Assembly (NCBI GenBank): GCA_949987705.1
Contig: CATLJY010000073.1
Coordinates: 1 to 64,000 of the forward strand
Origin: Thereva unica
Taxonomy: Eukaryota > Arthropoda > Insecta > Diptera > Therevidae
Length of the DNA: 64,000 nt
Reading direction: 5' to 3'
Part shown: positions 43,233 to 52,944 of the stretch, piece by piece
Numbering within the stretch: position 1 is the stretch's first letter
How the letters are laid out: every line of letters starts with the position of its first letter
Program-made: the position numbers and the translations under genes
Notes under the pieces: generated by a model
Told to the model about the DNA's origin: nothing
Database searches by the model: none
The model's input: the letters and a program-made list of their open reading frames with translations, nothing else

Positions 43233-44755
43233 CCTCCTCGGTTTGAGTAAGACTTCTCCTGAAGTCTTTTGGAATTTCTGTTTGAATTTTGTCTATTAAT
43301 TACTTTAATTTGAGTTCTTTTTCTTTTCTCCAAAATTATCAAAAATGCTATACAAGCTATAACAATGCAAATGAATGATATGCTTATTACAGAAGATACA
43401 TTTTTGTGAAATTTCAGTTCTTTAATTTCTTCTATATTTTCGAAATGTTTAATTATAATACTATCAAAAGTTAAAGGTTTTATATACGATTGATTAAAAT
43501 TATTATTTGGATAAAAGTATTTGTTTTGAATGCTTTTTCTTTGATTATAAAAATTTTCTTGATAAAGTTTTATATTACAGTTACAAAAAGAAATGAGATA
43601 ATTTCCATTCAAAGTTATGTCTCTGTCTTCACAATTTTGTATTAATTTCTCTTTTCTAGCATTTTTTATTAATAAACTTTCTTCATCTAATATTTCAATT
43701 TTTGTGTTATTATTATACCTAAGCTTACACTGCTTTTGCCAAATACAGCTTTTACTAACTTTTAATTCTCTTAACATTACATTTTCTTGATATTTCAGCA
43801 CTTTATTTCCAATCTCTACAATATATTCATTATCTTCTTCAATTTCTAAAAATTCTTTATTTGGTAGTGGTGAAATTAATTTCAAGTCAGTTTTTATATA
43901 ATCTTGAGGAATTTTAATTGCTATTATTAAAAGATCTTTTTTATATGTAATAATGCCTAATTTGATTAATTTAAGCTTATAAAAATCAATATTATACATT
44001 TCTATCTCTTCTGCAGTTAAAATACTAGGATGTACAATATTGTGCTTTGCTGAAGCTATGTTGTCTTGAATTTGATTAATTTTATTTTCTAAAAATCTTA
44101 ATTTTAACATTTGATCAAGATATAAAGATTTTCTCAAAATTTCATTATTTTCTTTTTTTAATTCTTCTACTGTTTCGATAGTTTTTTCTCTATCGTTTTC
44201 AACAGCATTTTTCAGTATGTTCATTGAGTCATTAAAATGTTTATTTATCGTAATCTGTTTGTTGATTGTTGTTATTGCATTATGTGTGTTTTCATTAGTT
44301 GTTTTTAAATGTTCTAAAATTTCCTGTCGGTCTTCGTCATTCATAGTTCCGAAAAGCCATTTTTGTGCTGTGCCAACAATGTTCATTAGACCTCTTCTTT
44401 TTCTTACCTCTTTCTTCTCATATGTATTCGGTGTTATAGATTTAACTTTGGATTTGATTACGTTTATTTCTTTCTGTATCAAGTTCTTGTTATCTACATC
44501 TAATTTTTGCAAGTTTGTTTCTATTTGTATTAGTATATTATTTATTTCTTTGGGATCAATGATATGTAATAATGTAGTTGTCTGATTAACTATTTCTACT
44601 TCTCTTATCTTGATTTGTATATATCCAGTTTCTTCATTTATTGGGTTGACCTGTAGTAACCCTTGTACTGTTACAATCGTCATGAGGAAAATTATTACGG
44701 TGTTGATTACCTGTGGATTTTTTAAATGGTCTTTTAATATTTGAAACGTGAACAT
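43121..44755 (-). CDS. env: Errantivirus B env, uninterrupted
   Basis: A 544-codon frame begins three bases after the pol stop. It has a hydrophobic signal segment (about residues 16-33), a furin-type RKRR site (about 118-121), a following GLMNIVG and W-containing segment, coiled-coil-prone helices (about 170-230), a Cys-rich ectodomain, a transmembrane stretch (about 452-474) and a cytoplasmic tail that reads into the LTR. This is the layout of errantiviral, F-type-like fusion glycoproteins. No stop or frameshift is present. It would be made from a spliced mRNA; whether it is expressed is unknown. Confidence 0.85.
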   Translation of the reverse strand: MFTFQILKDHLKNPQVINTVIIFLMTIVTVQGLLQVNPINEETGYIQIKIREVEIVNQTTTLLHIIDPKEINNILIQIETNLQKLDVDNKNLIQKEINVIKSKVKSITPNTYEKKEVRKRRGLMNIVGTAQKWLFGTMNDEDRQEILEHLKTTNENTHNAITTINKQITINKHFNDSMNILKNAVENDREKTIETVEELKKENNEILRKSLYLDQMLKLRFLENKINQIQDNIASAKHNIVHPSILTAEEIEMYNIDFYKLKLIKLGIITYKKDLLIIAIKIPQDYIKTDLKLISPLPNKEFLEIEEDNEYIVEIGNKVLKYQENVMLRELKVSKSCIWQKQCKLRYNNNTKIEILDEESLLIKNARKEKLIQNCEDRDITLNGNYLISFCNCNIKLYQENFYNQRKSIQNKYFYPNNNFNQSYIKPLTFDSIIIKHFENIEEIKELKFHKNVSSVISISFICIVIACIAFLIILEKRKRTQIKVINRQNSNRNSKRLQEKSYSNRGGVMYAKDKITLSAACIPKISGNEMIPEFSEKSQQRIF

Positions 44756-44758
44756 TTC

Positions 44759-45685
44759 TTAGGGATTTAATTCTAAAGGTTCGTCCTTATGCCTAACTCG
44801 TTTGTAATTCTTGATTGGTCCTGCTATCCTATTTTCTATATAACTCTCCCTACTTAAATTTCTTTTCTTAATTATACTATTTTTCATTTTATTGATTCTT
44901 TCCTGAAGTTTCTCAACTTCTATTTTCTCTTTTGCTTCCCTTGGAGTGCATTTGATTGTAGAGTGATACCGATCGTTATAGTTTCCTATAGCCATCTGTA
45001 TCTTCATTTCTACTGATAATTCGTTATCCTCAATACCTGTTAGCTTTTCTAAGAGGGTTGAGTGTAACCTTTCAATATCTGAATTTCCCGTATGGTTGTT
45101 GGGTTTTGTGAGGTGTACCTCGATGTTTTCTGTTTTAAGATATTCTAATAATTGTTCCGCTTTAAACTCATTGTCCATTATTAATTTAATTGGTTTCCCA
45201 AATTTCGCTACATGTTCCATAATTAGGGTCTTTTTTGATCTCCAGTTCCTATCTGTAATGCAATATGCTGCTGCAAATTTTGTCAGTTTATCAATTACTG
45301 TCACAAAAGCTTGCTTTTTAAAATGGAATATATCTAAATGAATGATGTCATTTTTTTCTTTCGGTGTCTCGGTTATTAGGAATTTAGGTTTGATAGGGTT
45401 TCTATCATATTTTATCTGTTGACATTTCTCACAATTATTTATTATTAATTGGATATGTTCTCTTAATTTTGGAAAGTATATTTTTTCTTTTAAATTGTAG
45501 TAACATTCATTTATACCACTATGCATTGACTCTTTAGCATGATAAATAGACAGCTGTTTATGAAGTTCATTTTCCGTTAATATCTCTGTAGCTCTTCTAG
45601 AACTTCTGATAAATTTAATTTTTTTATTTCCTGAAAACAATAATTTTAATTTTTTTATTTCCTGAATAGATTCCTGTGTATCCAT
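44759..45685 (-). pseudogene. pol: Errantivirus B pol: integrase
   Basis: The zinc-binding region (HAKESMHSG ... CEKCQQIKYD), catalytic aspartates in HLDIFHF and IMDNEF, and glutamate in NSDIERLHST are all present, with a basic C-terminus. The frame is separated from RT-RNase H by a 31-bp-period tandem duplication at 45616-45666. As 31 is not a multiple of three, Pol is split in two here. All catalytic residues of the integrase are intact. Confidence 0.85.
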
Positions 45686-47780
45686 GTTGTATACATTGTT
45701 TCAGTTTATCTCTTAGCGAATTTTCATTATCTAAAGGATTTATCTCAATAATTATCCGTTTATGCAAGGTTTTTATTTCCTCACTAGGACTATAAGTTAA
45801 AATAATTTGTGTTTTGTACTTGTTAACAATATCATCCTTTATCCCTATATGTTCTAATCTCTGTTCGTCTACAGAATGTATTGTTCCTGAAATCATGAGA
45901 TTAGATGCTTCATCGTTATTTTCATTAATTTTTTGTGCAGTTTCTAGTCTGCTTAGGTATTCAGCTACCTTATTTTCCTTTCCTTGTAAATATTCGATTT
46001 CATAGTTGAATTCTTGTAATTTTAACAACCATCTTTGATGACGTTGCGAAAACTCTTTGCCTTTATATTTGCTATTGAGATATTTAATTGGGACATGATC
46101 TGTAATAATTTTGAACTTAGTACCATATAAGTACGGCCTAAAGTAGTTAACAGCGTATATAATTGCAAGAAATTCTTTATCAGTGGTACTGTAATTTTTT
46201 TCATGACTGTTAAGAGTTCGTGAAACGTAACAAACAGGATGACCTTGTTGTGATAAAACTGCTCCGATAGCATGATCACTGGCATCTGTGGTTACTGTAA
46301 ACGGTTTGTCATATTCCGGATATTTCAATATTGGATGAGACGTAATTAAACTTTTAAGATTTTCAAAAGCTGCTATATATTGCGGATCATTTATGTTTAT
46401 CTTGCTATCCTTTTTTAAATATTTTATCATAGGGTAAGCTACTTTTGAGTAGTCCTTTATGAATTTTCTGTAGTATCCTGTAGCTCCTAAAAATCCCTTA
46501 AGCTGTCTTTCTGTCTTGGGTATTTTTATTTCCTGAATGGTTTTGATTTTATCAGGGTTAGGTTTAATGCCCACAGATGTTAATATATGGCCTAAAAATT
46601 CAGTTTCTTTTTTCAGAAAACTGCACTTATCTACTTGAATTTTCAAATTGTGCTCTTGGAGCCTACAGAAAATTTTAGTCAGAGATTTTTCGTGCTCTTC
46701 TAGAGTAGTTGAAAATATCAATATATCATCTAGATAGACAACACAAATTTGATTAATATATTCTCTCAATATATCATTCATTAAACGCTGGAACGTAGCC
46801 GGGGCATTTTTTAACCCATACGGCATACGAACATACTCATAGAGACCAGAAGATGTAACAAACGCTGTTTTTTCAATGTCTTTCTCAGCCATTAGTATTT
46901 GATGATACCCTTTGGCTAAATCCAAGGTACTAAAATACTGTGCTTTACCCAGCTTGTCTAGGATGCTGTCAATATTTGGTAGGGGATATTTATCATCAAT
47001 AGTGATTTGATTTAATCTCCTATAATCCACAACTATCCTATACTTTTGTACACCTGAATTATCTTTCTTTTTGGGTAAAATAATAATTGGAAAACTATAT
47101 TTGCTTCTACTTTTCCTAATTATACCTTGTTTTTCCATCTCATCTATCTGATTTCGTGCTTCAGTTTCATGCTGAGGTGGAATACGGTATAACTTTGAAT
47201 TAATTTGATCGTTTGTGGTCGTCTTTATTTCGTGAACCACTGAACTTGTGCTTGTTAAAGCATCGCCTTCTTTAAATAAAAGACGGTGAAATTTTTTAAT
47301 TAATTTTGTGATCATGAACTTTTCTTGATCGTTTAAGTGATCTAACATTAGATTTTGAATTCCACTTATTTCTAGAACGTTAACTTCGTCTTGGACGGTT
47401 TTCGTTAAGAATGGGAGTCGCACTTTGTTAGTCATAATAATTTCTTGTTCCTTTATATTTATTGCAATAACGTTTTTTAAAATAAAATCCATACCAATTA
47501 AAAGATTGTATGGTTTTTCTAATTGCATTGCAATCCATTTCATTCGTGCCATTTCAGAGTATTTAAATTCTATTGGACACAAAGTTGAAACGGTTATGTT
47601 TGGTTTATTTAATTTCCCATCAATAGTGTTAATCGTCGTTGATAAATTATTTAAGATTTGGTACTTAGAGGATGGAAATTTATTTTGGTTTAGTATACTT
47701 ATCGTTGAACCTGGATCTACAAATGCTACATATTTATCATGTTGAATTGTTAAAGTGATAAAGATTTTACGCTGGTCCGA
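45624..47780 (-). CDS. pol: Errantivirus B pol: protease, RT, RNase H
   Basis: The frame opens after the gag overlap with a protease-like loop FVDPGSTISIL (about 47690-47725), in which proline replaces the usual T or S of the D-T/S-G triad. RT motifs follow: QKYRIVVDYRRLN, MPYGLKNAPATFQR and YLDD at 46725-46736. RNase H shows TTDASDHAIGAVLSQ, STTDKEFLAI and ITDHVPIKYL. It runs 652 codons from the first in-frame start-like codon (47582) and stops early at 45624 because of the duplication noted for integrase. Expression would need a -1 frameshift from gag. Confidence 0.85.
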   Translation of the reverse strand, partial: SDQRKIFITLTIQHDKYVAFVDPGSTISILNQNKFPSSKYQILNNLSTTINTIDGKLNKPNITVSTLCPIEFKYSEMARMKWIAMQLEKPYNLLIGMDFILKNVIAINIKEQEIIMTNKVRLPFLTKTVQDEVNVLEISGIQNLMLDHLNDQEKFMITKLIKKFHRLLFKEGDALTSTSSVVHEIKTTTNDQINSKLYRIPPQHETEARNQIDEMEKQGIIRKSRSKYSFPIIILPKKKDNSGVQKYRIVVDYRRLNQITIDDKYPLPNIDSILDKLGKAQYFSTLDLAKGYHQILMAEKDIEKTAFVTSSGLYEYVRMPYGLKNAPATFQRLMNDILREYINQICVVYLDDILIFSTTLEEHEKSLTKIFCRLQEHNLKIQVDKCSFLKKETEFLGHILTSVGIKPNPDKIKTIQEIKIPKTERQLKGFLGATGYYRKFIKDYSKVAYPMIKYLKKDSKININDPQYIAAFENLKSLITSHPILKYPEYDKPFTVTTDASDHAIGAVLSQQGHPVCYVSRTLNSHEKNYSTTDKEFLAIIYAVNYFRPYLYGTKFKIITDHVPIKYLNSKYKGKEFSQRHQRWLLKLQEFNYEIEYLQGKENKVAEYLSRLETAQKINENNDEASNLMISGTIHSVDEQRLEHIGIKDDIVNKYKTQIILTYSPSEEIKTLHKRIIIEINPLDNENSLRDKLKQCIQHGYTGIYSGNKKIKIIVFRK

Positions 47781-47782
47781 GG

Positions 47783-48655
47783 CTAGTTTATAAAAAAAGC
47801 TTTATCGATAGTATTTGTTTCTATTTTGCTGGCTGCATCTACATCCATAGGTTCTAGCCTTTGTCTATATTCATTTTGTCTATTACCATAGTTAGTTTGT
47901 CTTGTCTGTAGTGTTCTGTTATTGTTATTGAAACTGTTGTTATTGTAATTATTATTAAAATTATTATTACTGTTACTATTCCGTCTAAATTCGTTTCGTC
48001 TGTATTGCTGTGAATTATTATTAAAATTATAGTTTGACTTATAAAACCTGTCATTTTGCTGATTATTATTTCTTTTTTCAAAATTTTTATTATGAATATT
48101 GTTTTTATTAAAATTTTTTATAGTTAAGTTTAAATTTCCTTGATCTTGTCCAATAAACTTATTAACTATTTCCCTAATTTCTGATAACCTAACTTTTGTC
48201 ATTATTTCGTATGCTAATGATCCTGAAGCTAATTCCTTTATTCTTTGAATTAACATTCCACCGAATATGTCGAGCATAGTTACGCGTTGTCTTCAAAGGC
48301 TGCAAACTCGGTAATATCTTCCACGATTCGTCTTAATTTATCATCTAAATCTTGTATGCTACTTACATTCATCCCAATTAGCTGGTGGAGTAACTTGTAG
48401 TAGATTTTTTGCACCTCCTTGAATCTTTTCGTTATAGATGATCTGGAACACTCGATCAGCTTCGTCTCCATATTGCGATAATGCTGTTGTAACTGACCCG
48501 ATGAATGAAGGTAATGTACCTGGATCTCCTTTAAATATCGGCAGGTATCGAATTTCCTTTTCGATCATTTGTCTTCGGCTTCTGGGCTGCATACTCTGAG
48601 CCATGAGTTGAGTTAGAGTGACTAAGCACTGTTCCACTGGATTTTGTTGTGCCAT
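47783..48655 (-). pseudogene. gag: Errantivirus B gag (frameshifted)
   Basis: From ATG at 48653-48655 the frame encodes AQQNPVEQCLVTL and RYLPIFKGDPGTLPSFIGSV. It shifts near 48365, gives SSIQDLDDKLRRIVEDI, and shifts again near 48278 into MLDIFGGMLIQRIKELASGS and a long Asn/Arg-rich tail ending LEPMDVDAAS. It is shorter (about 290 codons) than usual, so a central deletion is likely. The gag end overlaps pol at a run of seven U on the minus strand (47792-47798), a typical -1 slippery site, nine bases before the stop. Confidence 0.8.
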
Positions 48656-48661
48656 CTCCAC

Positions 48662-48879
48662 GTTTCTTTTGAATATATAGTATCACCACGATGTTGTTGC
48701 CTTTCAATCTTGATGTTTATTTTTCTCGCTCTGGTTTCGTTTCTGTACAAGACACAAAATTTCACTTTGTCTTGTTTCGTATCCCACTTTATTTGATTGA
48801 GAACTTTATATTCCTTGTTCTTTATTTAATTTACTTAATAATTTTTTTTTTTTTTTTAAACAAAATTAACTCTTTGTTA

Positions 48880-48953
<74 letters not shown>

Positions 48954-49050
48954 TTTTAACAATGTGAACTTTGCTTCAAATTTCACTTTCAACGTCGTCA
49001 CTTTTGTTTTTTGTTCGTTTATCACTGAATCTCTTTTCTTTCGATAGAGA
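48662..49050 (-). other. Errantivirus B leader with (TA)n
   Basis: Untranslated leader between primer site and gag. It holds a (TA)n run of about 66 bp at 48882-48948, which probably expanded after insertion. Frames through the TA run are artefacts. Confidence 0.7.
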
Positions 49051-49067
49051 CTCCACCGACTGCGCCA
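49051..49067 (-). promoter_or_regulatory. Errantivirus B primer-binding site (tRNA-Ser type)
   Basis: On the minus strand TGGCGCAGTCGGTGGAG directly follows the 5' LTR. This is the tRNA-Ser-type primer site known from the 17.6/297 group of insect errantiviruses. Confidence 0.8.
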
Positions 49068-49394
49068 ATTATAAAAAAAACCGTTTATTTAGGCTAAAAA
49101 AAATATTAAACAAAAACTACTTGGAATAAAAACACAAGATTTAAGATATTACAATTTATTAAAAAGAAACGAGATTTAAGTTTAAAAGTCCGAACTCAAC
49201 TAACTTCTAAATATTCTTCAAAAAGCTTTCTAGCCATCGAAAAACTTCAAAGTGTTTAGGTTGCAGTTTTTCGATGGGAAAATTAAAATATTCTTTGTTG
49301 GGATTTCTCGGAAAACTCGGGTATCATCTCGTTACCCGAGATTTCCGGTATGCATGCAGCAGACAACGTTATCTTGTCTTTTGCATACATAACC
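49068..49394 (-). repeat. Errantivirus B 5' LTR
   Basis: Partner of 42902-43232. The promoter of the provirus should lie here, but no core element could be placed with confidence. Ends next to the CGCG duplication. Confidence 0.85.
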
Positions 49395-49460
49395 CGCGCG
49401 GTTCTATTTAGGAACACTACTATGTAACAATTTAAGGAATGCGAACTGAACTTGTACCTG

Positions 49461-49478
49461 GTCCCTGCTCGGGCGCCA
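49461..49478 (-). promoter_or_regulatory. Errantivirus A primer-binding site (tRNA-Lys type)
   Basis: TGGCGCCCGAGCAGGGAC on the minus strand begins at the inner edge of the 5' LTR. It resembles the 3' end complement of tRNA-Lys(UUU), so A and B use different tRNA primers. Confidence 0.75.
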
Positions 49479-49924
49479 GTTAAATTTTTATTTATATGAC
49501 TTCATAAAAAAATAAAATATTATCGCTCTGTATTAAACGTCTTACTTTATTGAAGATCAAAATCAAACTTAAAGGTACTTAGAGCTAATTACAATAATTG
49601 GGCGAGTTGGGGTTGCTCAGGCGTCGTCAGCAGCTTTTAAGTTATTATTATTATTATCATTGTACACAAGAATAAATCTTAAATTAGTACAACAAAAAGG
49701 TGGTATAACAAACAAAACATACTTAAAATAAAGAAGTAAAATTAGAGTAAATAAATAAACAAAAAAAAAAAAGTTCACGGGTACCGTGTTTCCGTTGCAG
49801 GTGTTAGCGGTGTTGGTTGACCTGTGGGAAAGTATGACATCGGCCTTGGGTTGTTAGCCTGGGAAATGCTGCGGTGGCGATATATTTCCTTTGTTTAATA
49901 TTTCTGGTGAATTTTGCGTTAACT
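49478..49924 (-). repeat. Errantivirus A 5' LTR with insertion
   Basis: Homologous to 32887-33209 but longer because of a 127-bp insertion at 49644-49770. It also lacks about 10 bp near 49620 compared with the other LTR. The right end, TTAACT, adjoins the TACA duplication and piggyBac block 3. Confidence 0.85.
49644..49770. mobile_element. 127-bp retroposed insertion
   Basis: Absent from the sister LTR and flanked by aagtt on both sides (49639-49643, 49771-49775). It starts with (ATT)n followed by TGTACACAAGAATAAATC and ends in a run of about 12 A. The (TTA)n-TGTACACAAG edge resembles the 3' end of the LINE at 1377 in reverse, so it could be a very short LINE 3' piece. A SINE-like insertion with an A tail is the alternative. 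Confidence 0.7.
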
Positions 49925-50955
49925 TACACCTACAACATGGAAATTTATGCGGGAAAACAGCCGGAAGGGTCATTTTTTGTCAACAACAAGCCAAGTGAAG
50001 TGGTAAAACGAATACCTGCGGCTGCGCCTCTTTTTGGGTCAGGGCGCAACATAACCGCTGATAATTGGTTTACTGACATTGATCTTGTTAATGATTTAAA
50101 AAAAAGAAGCTGTCATATGTTGGCACAACCAGAAAAAATAAAAGACAATTACCACCCAGTTTTGTCAATATCAAAGGGAGGACTCCATACACCAGATTGT
50201 TCGGTTTCAACAATGGAAATACTTTGGTTTCATATGTCCCAAGAAAGGGAAAAATGTGATTCTAGTGTCATCACTCCCCGAAACTCAATGGCATCATCAA
50301 TCATTCTACTAAAGAGCAGCAGAAGCCAGAATTCATTACATTTTACAATTCTACCAAAGGCGGAGTGGATACAGCGGACCGAATGTGCGCTACTTTCAGT
50401 ATGAGCCGGAATACAATACGCTGGCCAATGGTATTTTTTTTTACCTGTCTGAACGTAGCAGGCATTAATTCCTAAGTGATTTCGTTAGGAAATGGCCTGG
50501 AACAACTAAAAAGAAGAATCTTCCTCAAAATTTTTTCTTATCAGTTTATGATCGGACAACTACTCCGGCGAAGTCTGAATACAAAAGGAACGACGGCTCA
50601 GCTGCAAATCTTCTTTAAAAGGTTTTTATCCCAAGAAGAACGTGAACAGTCCGCCTCCCAATCCCCCTAAAGAGGAAAGTGAGGAATGTGCGTGGCTGAA
50701 AAAGGATTTAGAAGAATGACAAATTACGAATGTCAAAATTTTTATGAACTATCTAAGCCACGTAAATTCGGTATGCCAGACCTGTTATTCAGCTGTTGCT
50801 TCTTTGGAAAGCTAAACGTCGGTTCCTGCCCACGACTGTGGCGAAAAGTGATGGTCCCACGTCAGAAGTATACTATGTACTATTGTTTGGAGTTTTTTCT
50901 TTGTACGGTACTTGGTTCGTCCAATTTTGAAAACGGTTTTGTATGAAATTAGTAA
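49925..50955 (+). pseudogene. piggyBac transposase, block 3
   Basis: The gene resumes with YTYNMEIYAGKQPEG and continues FGSGRNITADNWFT and DLVNDLKKR. After frame changes follow NSTKGGVDTADRMCATFS, holding the third catalytic aspartate, and NTIRWPMV. The tail (50476-50955) is decayed, with a few cysteines where the family has a Cys-rich C-terminus. All three aspartates are still encoded across the three blocks, but frameshifts and insertions make the gene inactive. piggyBac transposase excises and inserts at TTAA. Confidence 0.8.
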
Positions 50956-51221
50956 TTTTGCTTTTTTTAGTTAAAGCTTCTTCAATAAACTCGTTCTTTT
51001 CCGTTCAAATCGGAATATTTGCTTTCCTTAGATGCGACCAAAGTATTCCCTTCCGGTGTTTTGAGTTAAAATTTAATAGTGGGAGGGGCGGGGGGCTCAA
51101 ATCATATGTGGCCTCTCAGGCCGGGTGTGCCTGAAAAGATTTTCATAAAATTTGGTCGAGCGGTATTTTGTTATCGCGCGCACCAAAATCGATATCAACG
51201 GTGGGGATCGAAGCGTATTAA

Positions 51222-51848
51222 CACTATTTCTACCAAAGGTGTCAAAAGACACCTTTTAAAATTTTAACTTGAAATTAATTTCAAAGTTTAATAATTTTTT
51301 CTCAGTTAATGTTTTGACTATTCTTATAATAATTGTTAAATTTATTTAGCGTTATCATTTTCCTCCAGCTCATCCTGGATCAGTATAAACGTACATGATA
51401 TACCTATTTCTACCATGAGGTGTCTTTTGACACCTCTACGATTTTTTTTATATTCGGTTGTTGTTTGCAATGTTGCATTTTACTGAAACTCCGCCGTCGC
51501 CTGGTCCCAAGCCCAAGGTGTGAAAGGAGGAGGGTGGTCGACCTGCCGAGTTGACCAGAATCGGTTTATCCGCAGACCGAAGAAACTAGCAGCAGCGTAT
51601 TTTTATGATTATAGTATTTTTATGATTATTATATTTTATAATGAAGATAACAGTTTTATGAAGACTAAAGTTTGTTAAGTTAATAATATTACAATGTTTA
51701 ATTATTTTGTTATTTTGTAATTAAAATACAAAAAAAATAGAATATGTTTTAATAATTATTTCCATAGTTATTTCCATCTAAAAGTAAAGGTGTCAAAAGA
51801 CACCTTTTGGTCGAAATAGGTATACTCAAATTCGTGGTAGAAATAGTG
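51222..51848. mobile_element. TTAA-flanked piggyBac-type MITE
   Basis: CACTATTTCTACCA at the left is inverted at the right end, and TTAA flanks both sides (51218-51221, 51849-51852), the piggyBac target. It carries three copies of the small palindrome GGTGTC-4 nt-GACACC, near 51238, 51419 and 51788. No coding region. Its ends differ from the CCCTCAATAG end of the large piggyBac, so another transposase mobilised it. Confidence 0.85.
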
Positions 51849-51852
51849 TTAA

Positions 51853-52944
51853 CGAAAATATGATCAAAAAAATCGTTTGAACGTTTTTTTTGCTTAAACT
51901 ACGTTACGTGATTACTGTACCTGCACGATATCGCATAATCCTAAGATGACATCGACTTTTTTGAAGAGCCAATCTTAACGAAAATATTCTCTGAAAAGAA
52001 TTTTATAATAAGGCCAAACCCTTGTTTAGCCCGGCATCGGGCATCAATTTTTCAGAAATACTCGTACATTAGTTTTACAAAATTCACTAAAATTGGTTTT
52101 CGTGTCCTTTGACCCTCCATAACTCGAGTAGCCGGCTAGTTAGCTTTATGGACTTTTGGGAAATTATTTGTGACTCCAAAATAAAGTGAATTCCGCTGGA
52201 AAATTTCCAGTTGCATTTTTTTAGAGGTTTTTGTACATTATTATAATTTGCAGAATGCAGAATAGTAGCATTACAATTTTCCGTTGCGTATGGTTCTTGT
52301 CGGGCCCGCCCGATGTCAACTCGATATCCGAGGATACAACATTAAACTTGCTTGAACATTGAACTTGATGACGCTAACCCCATTTCGTTATTTTCCTGGG
52401 ATAGGTGTAGATGAAGATGACAGCATGAACGAAGTGGAGATAAAGAGATAATAAACAAAATTTTTTGATGCTTGGTAACCTTTGGACTAGATCTACTGAA
52501 GATACCATGTAAAAACGCTGCTTGCATTATAGTTCAAAGGTGGTGCGGAAAAGAATGCAATGCGATGCCCGAGTTTTCCTAAACCCATATTCCAAAAACC
52601 ATTTGTTCTACGTAAATTTCGTATAGGACATTTTTATGCAGATTTTTCTCACGAACAATCTTTACTTAGCCAAAAATTGCATAAAACTGATAATTTACGA
52701 GATATTTGAGGAAAATTGATTTTCGTGACCTTTGACCCCCCATAACTAGAGTAGCCGGTCAGTTGGCTCTATGGACTTTTGGGAAATTATTTGTGAGCCC
52801 AAAATAAAGAAAACACCTCTGATAAATCTCCAGTTGCATTTTTTCAGAGGTTCATGTTTAAAGTGACTGGGCTATTTTTTGTTTAATGAAAAGACTTCTA
52901 TCCGGCTAAGGGTCACAAGCACCTTAAATTGATAATTTTTCTAA
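51853..52944. repeat. Spacer with a 145-bp direct repeat
   Basis: No gene. 52089-52230 and 52711-52854 are diverged direct copies sharing ATGGACTTTTGGGAAATTAT and CCAGTTGCATTTTTT. They could be two insertions of one repeat or an old internal duplication. The minus-strand frame 52342-52527 is not credible. Confidence 0.6.

Larger units (their letters stand above)
42902..49394 (-). mobile_element. Errantivirus B (gypsy-type provirus)
   Basis: A 6.5-kb minus-strand provirus with LTRs of 331 and 327 bp, flanked by CGCG (42898-42901, 49395-49398), and inserted in the leader of errantivirus A. It has a tRNA-Ser-type primer site, gag, pol, env and a polypurine tract. The two LTRs differ by only a few bases and a 4-bp indel, so it is young. 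Gag has frameshifts and pol one small duplication, but env and most of pol are uninterrupted. The LTR ends (AATTAT...ATAACC) are imperfect inverted repeats. Confidence 0.85.
32887..49924 (-). mobile_element. Errantivirus A (gypsy-type provirus), interrupted
   Basis: LTRs with AGTTAA...TTAACT ends and the 4-bp duplication TACA (32883-32886, 49925-49928) delimit a minus-strand provirus with gag, pol and env, a tRNA-Lys-type primer site and a polypurine tract. LTR differences are few (about seven substitutions over some 315 aligned bases by eye), plus a 10-bp indel and one 127-bp insertion. Later insertions are a MITE in gag, errantivirus B in the leader, and probably repeats at 39970-41820. Every gene is broken. 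Confidence 0.85.
30344..51210 (+). mobile_element. piggyBac transposon, multiply interrupted
   Basis: The left end is TTAA followed by CCCTCAATAGCGC (30344 onward). A 15-bp subterminal repeat, TGGCCTGAGAGGCCA (30366-30380), recurs inverted at 51109-51122. The transposase lies between, in three blocks. The right terminal repeat is not clear, so the right limit is approximate. Insertions account for most of the length: a foldback element (31922-32811), errantivirus A (32887-49924), and probably an interspersed repeat at 30600-31100. Confidence 0.6.

Noticed and set aside
48831..49025. Frame with a long IYIYIY stretch
   Set aside because: It is the translation of the (TA)n microsatellite in the errantivirus B leader.
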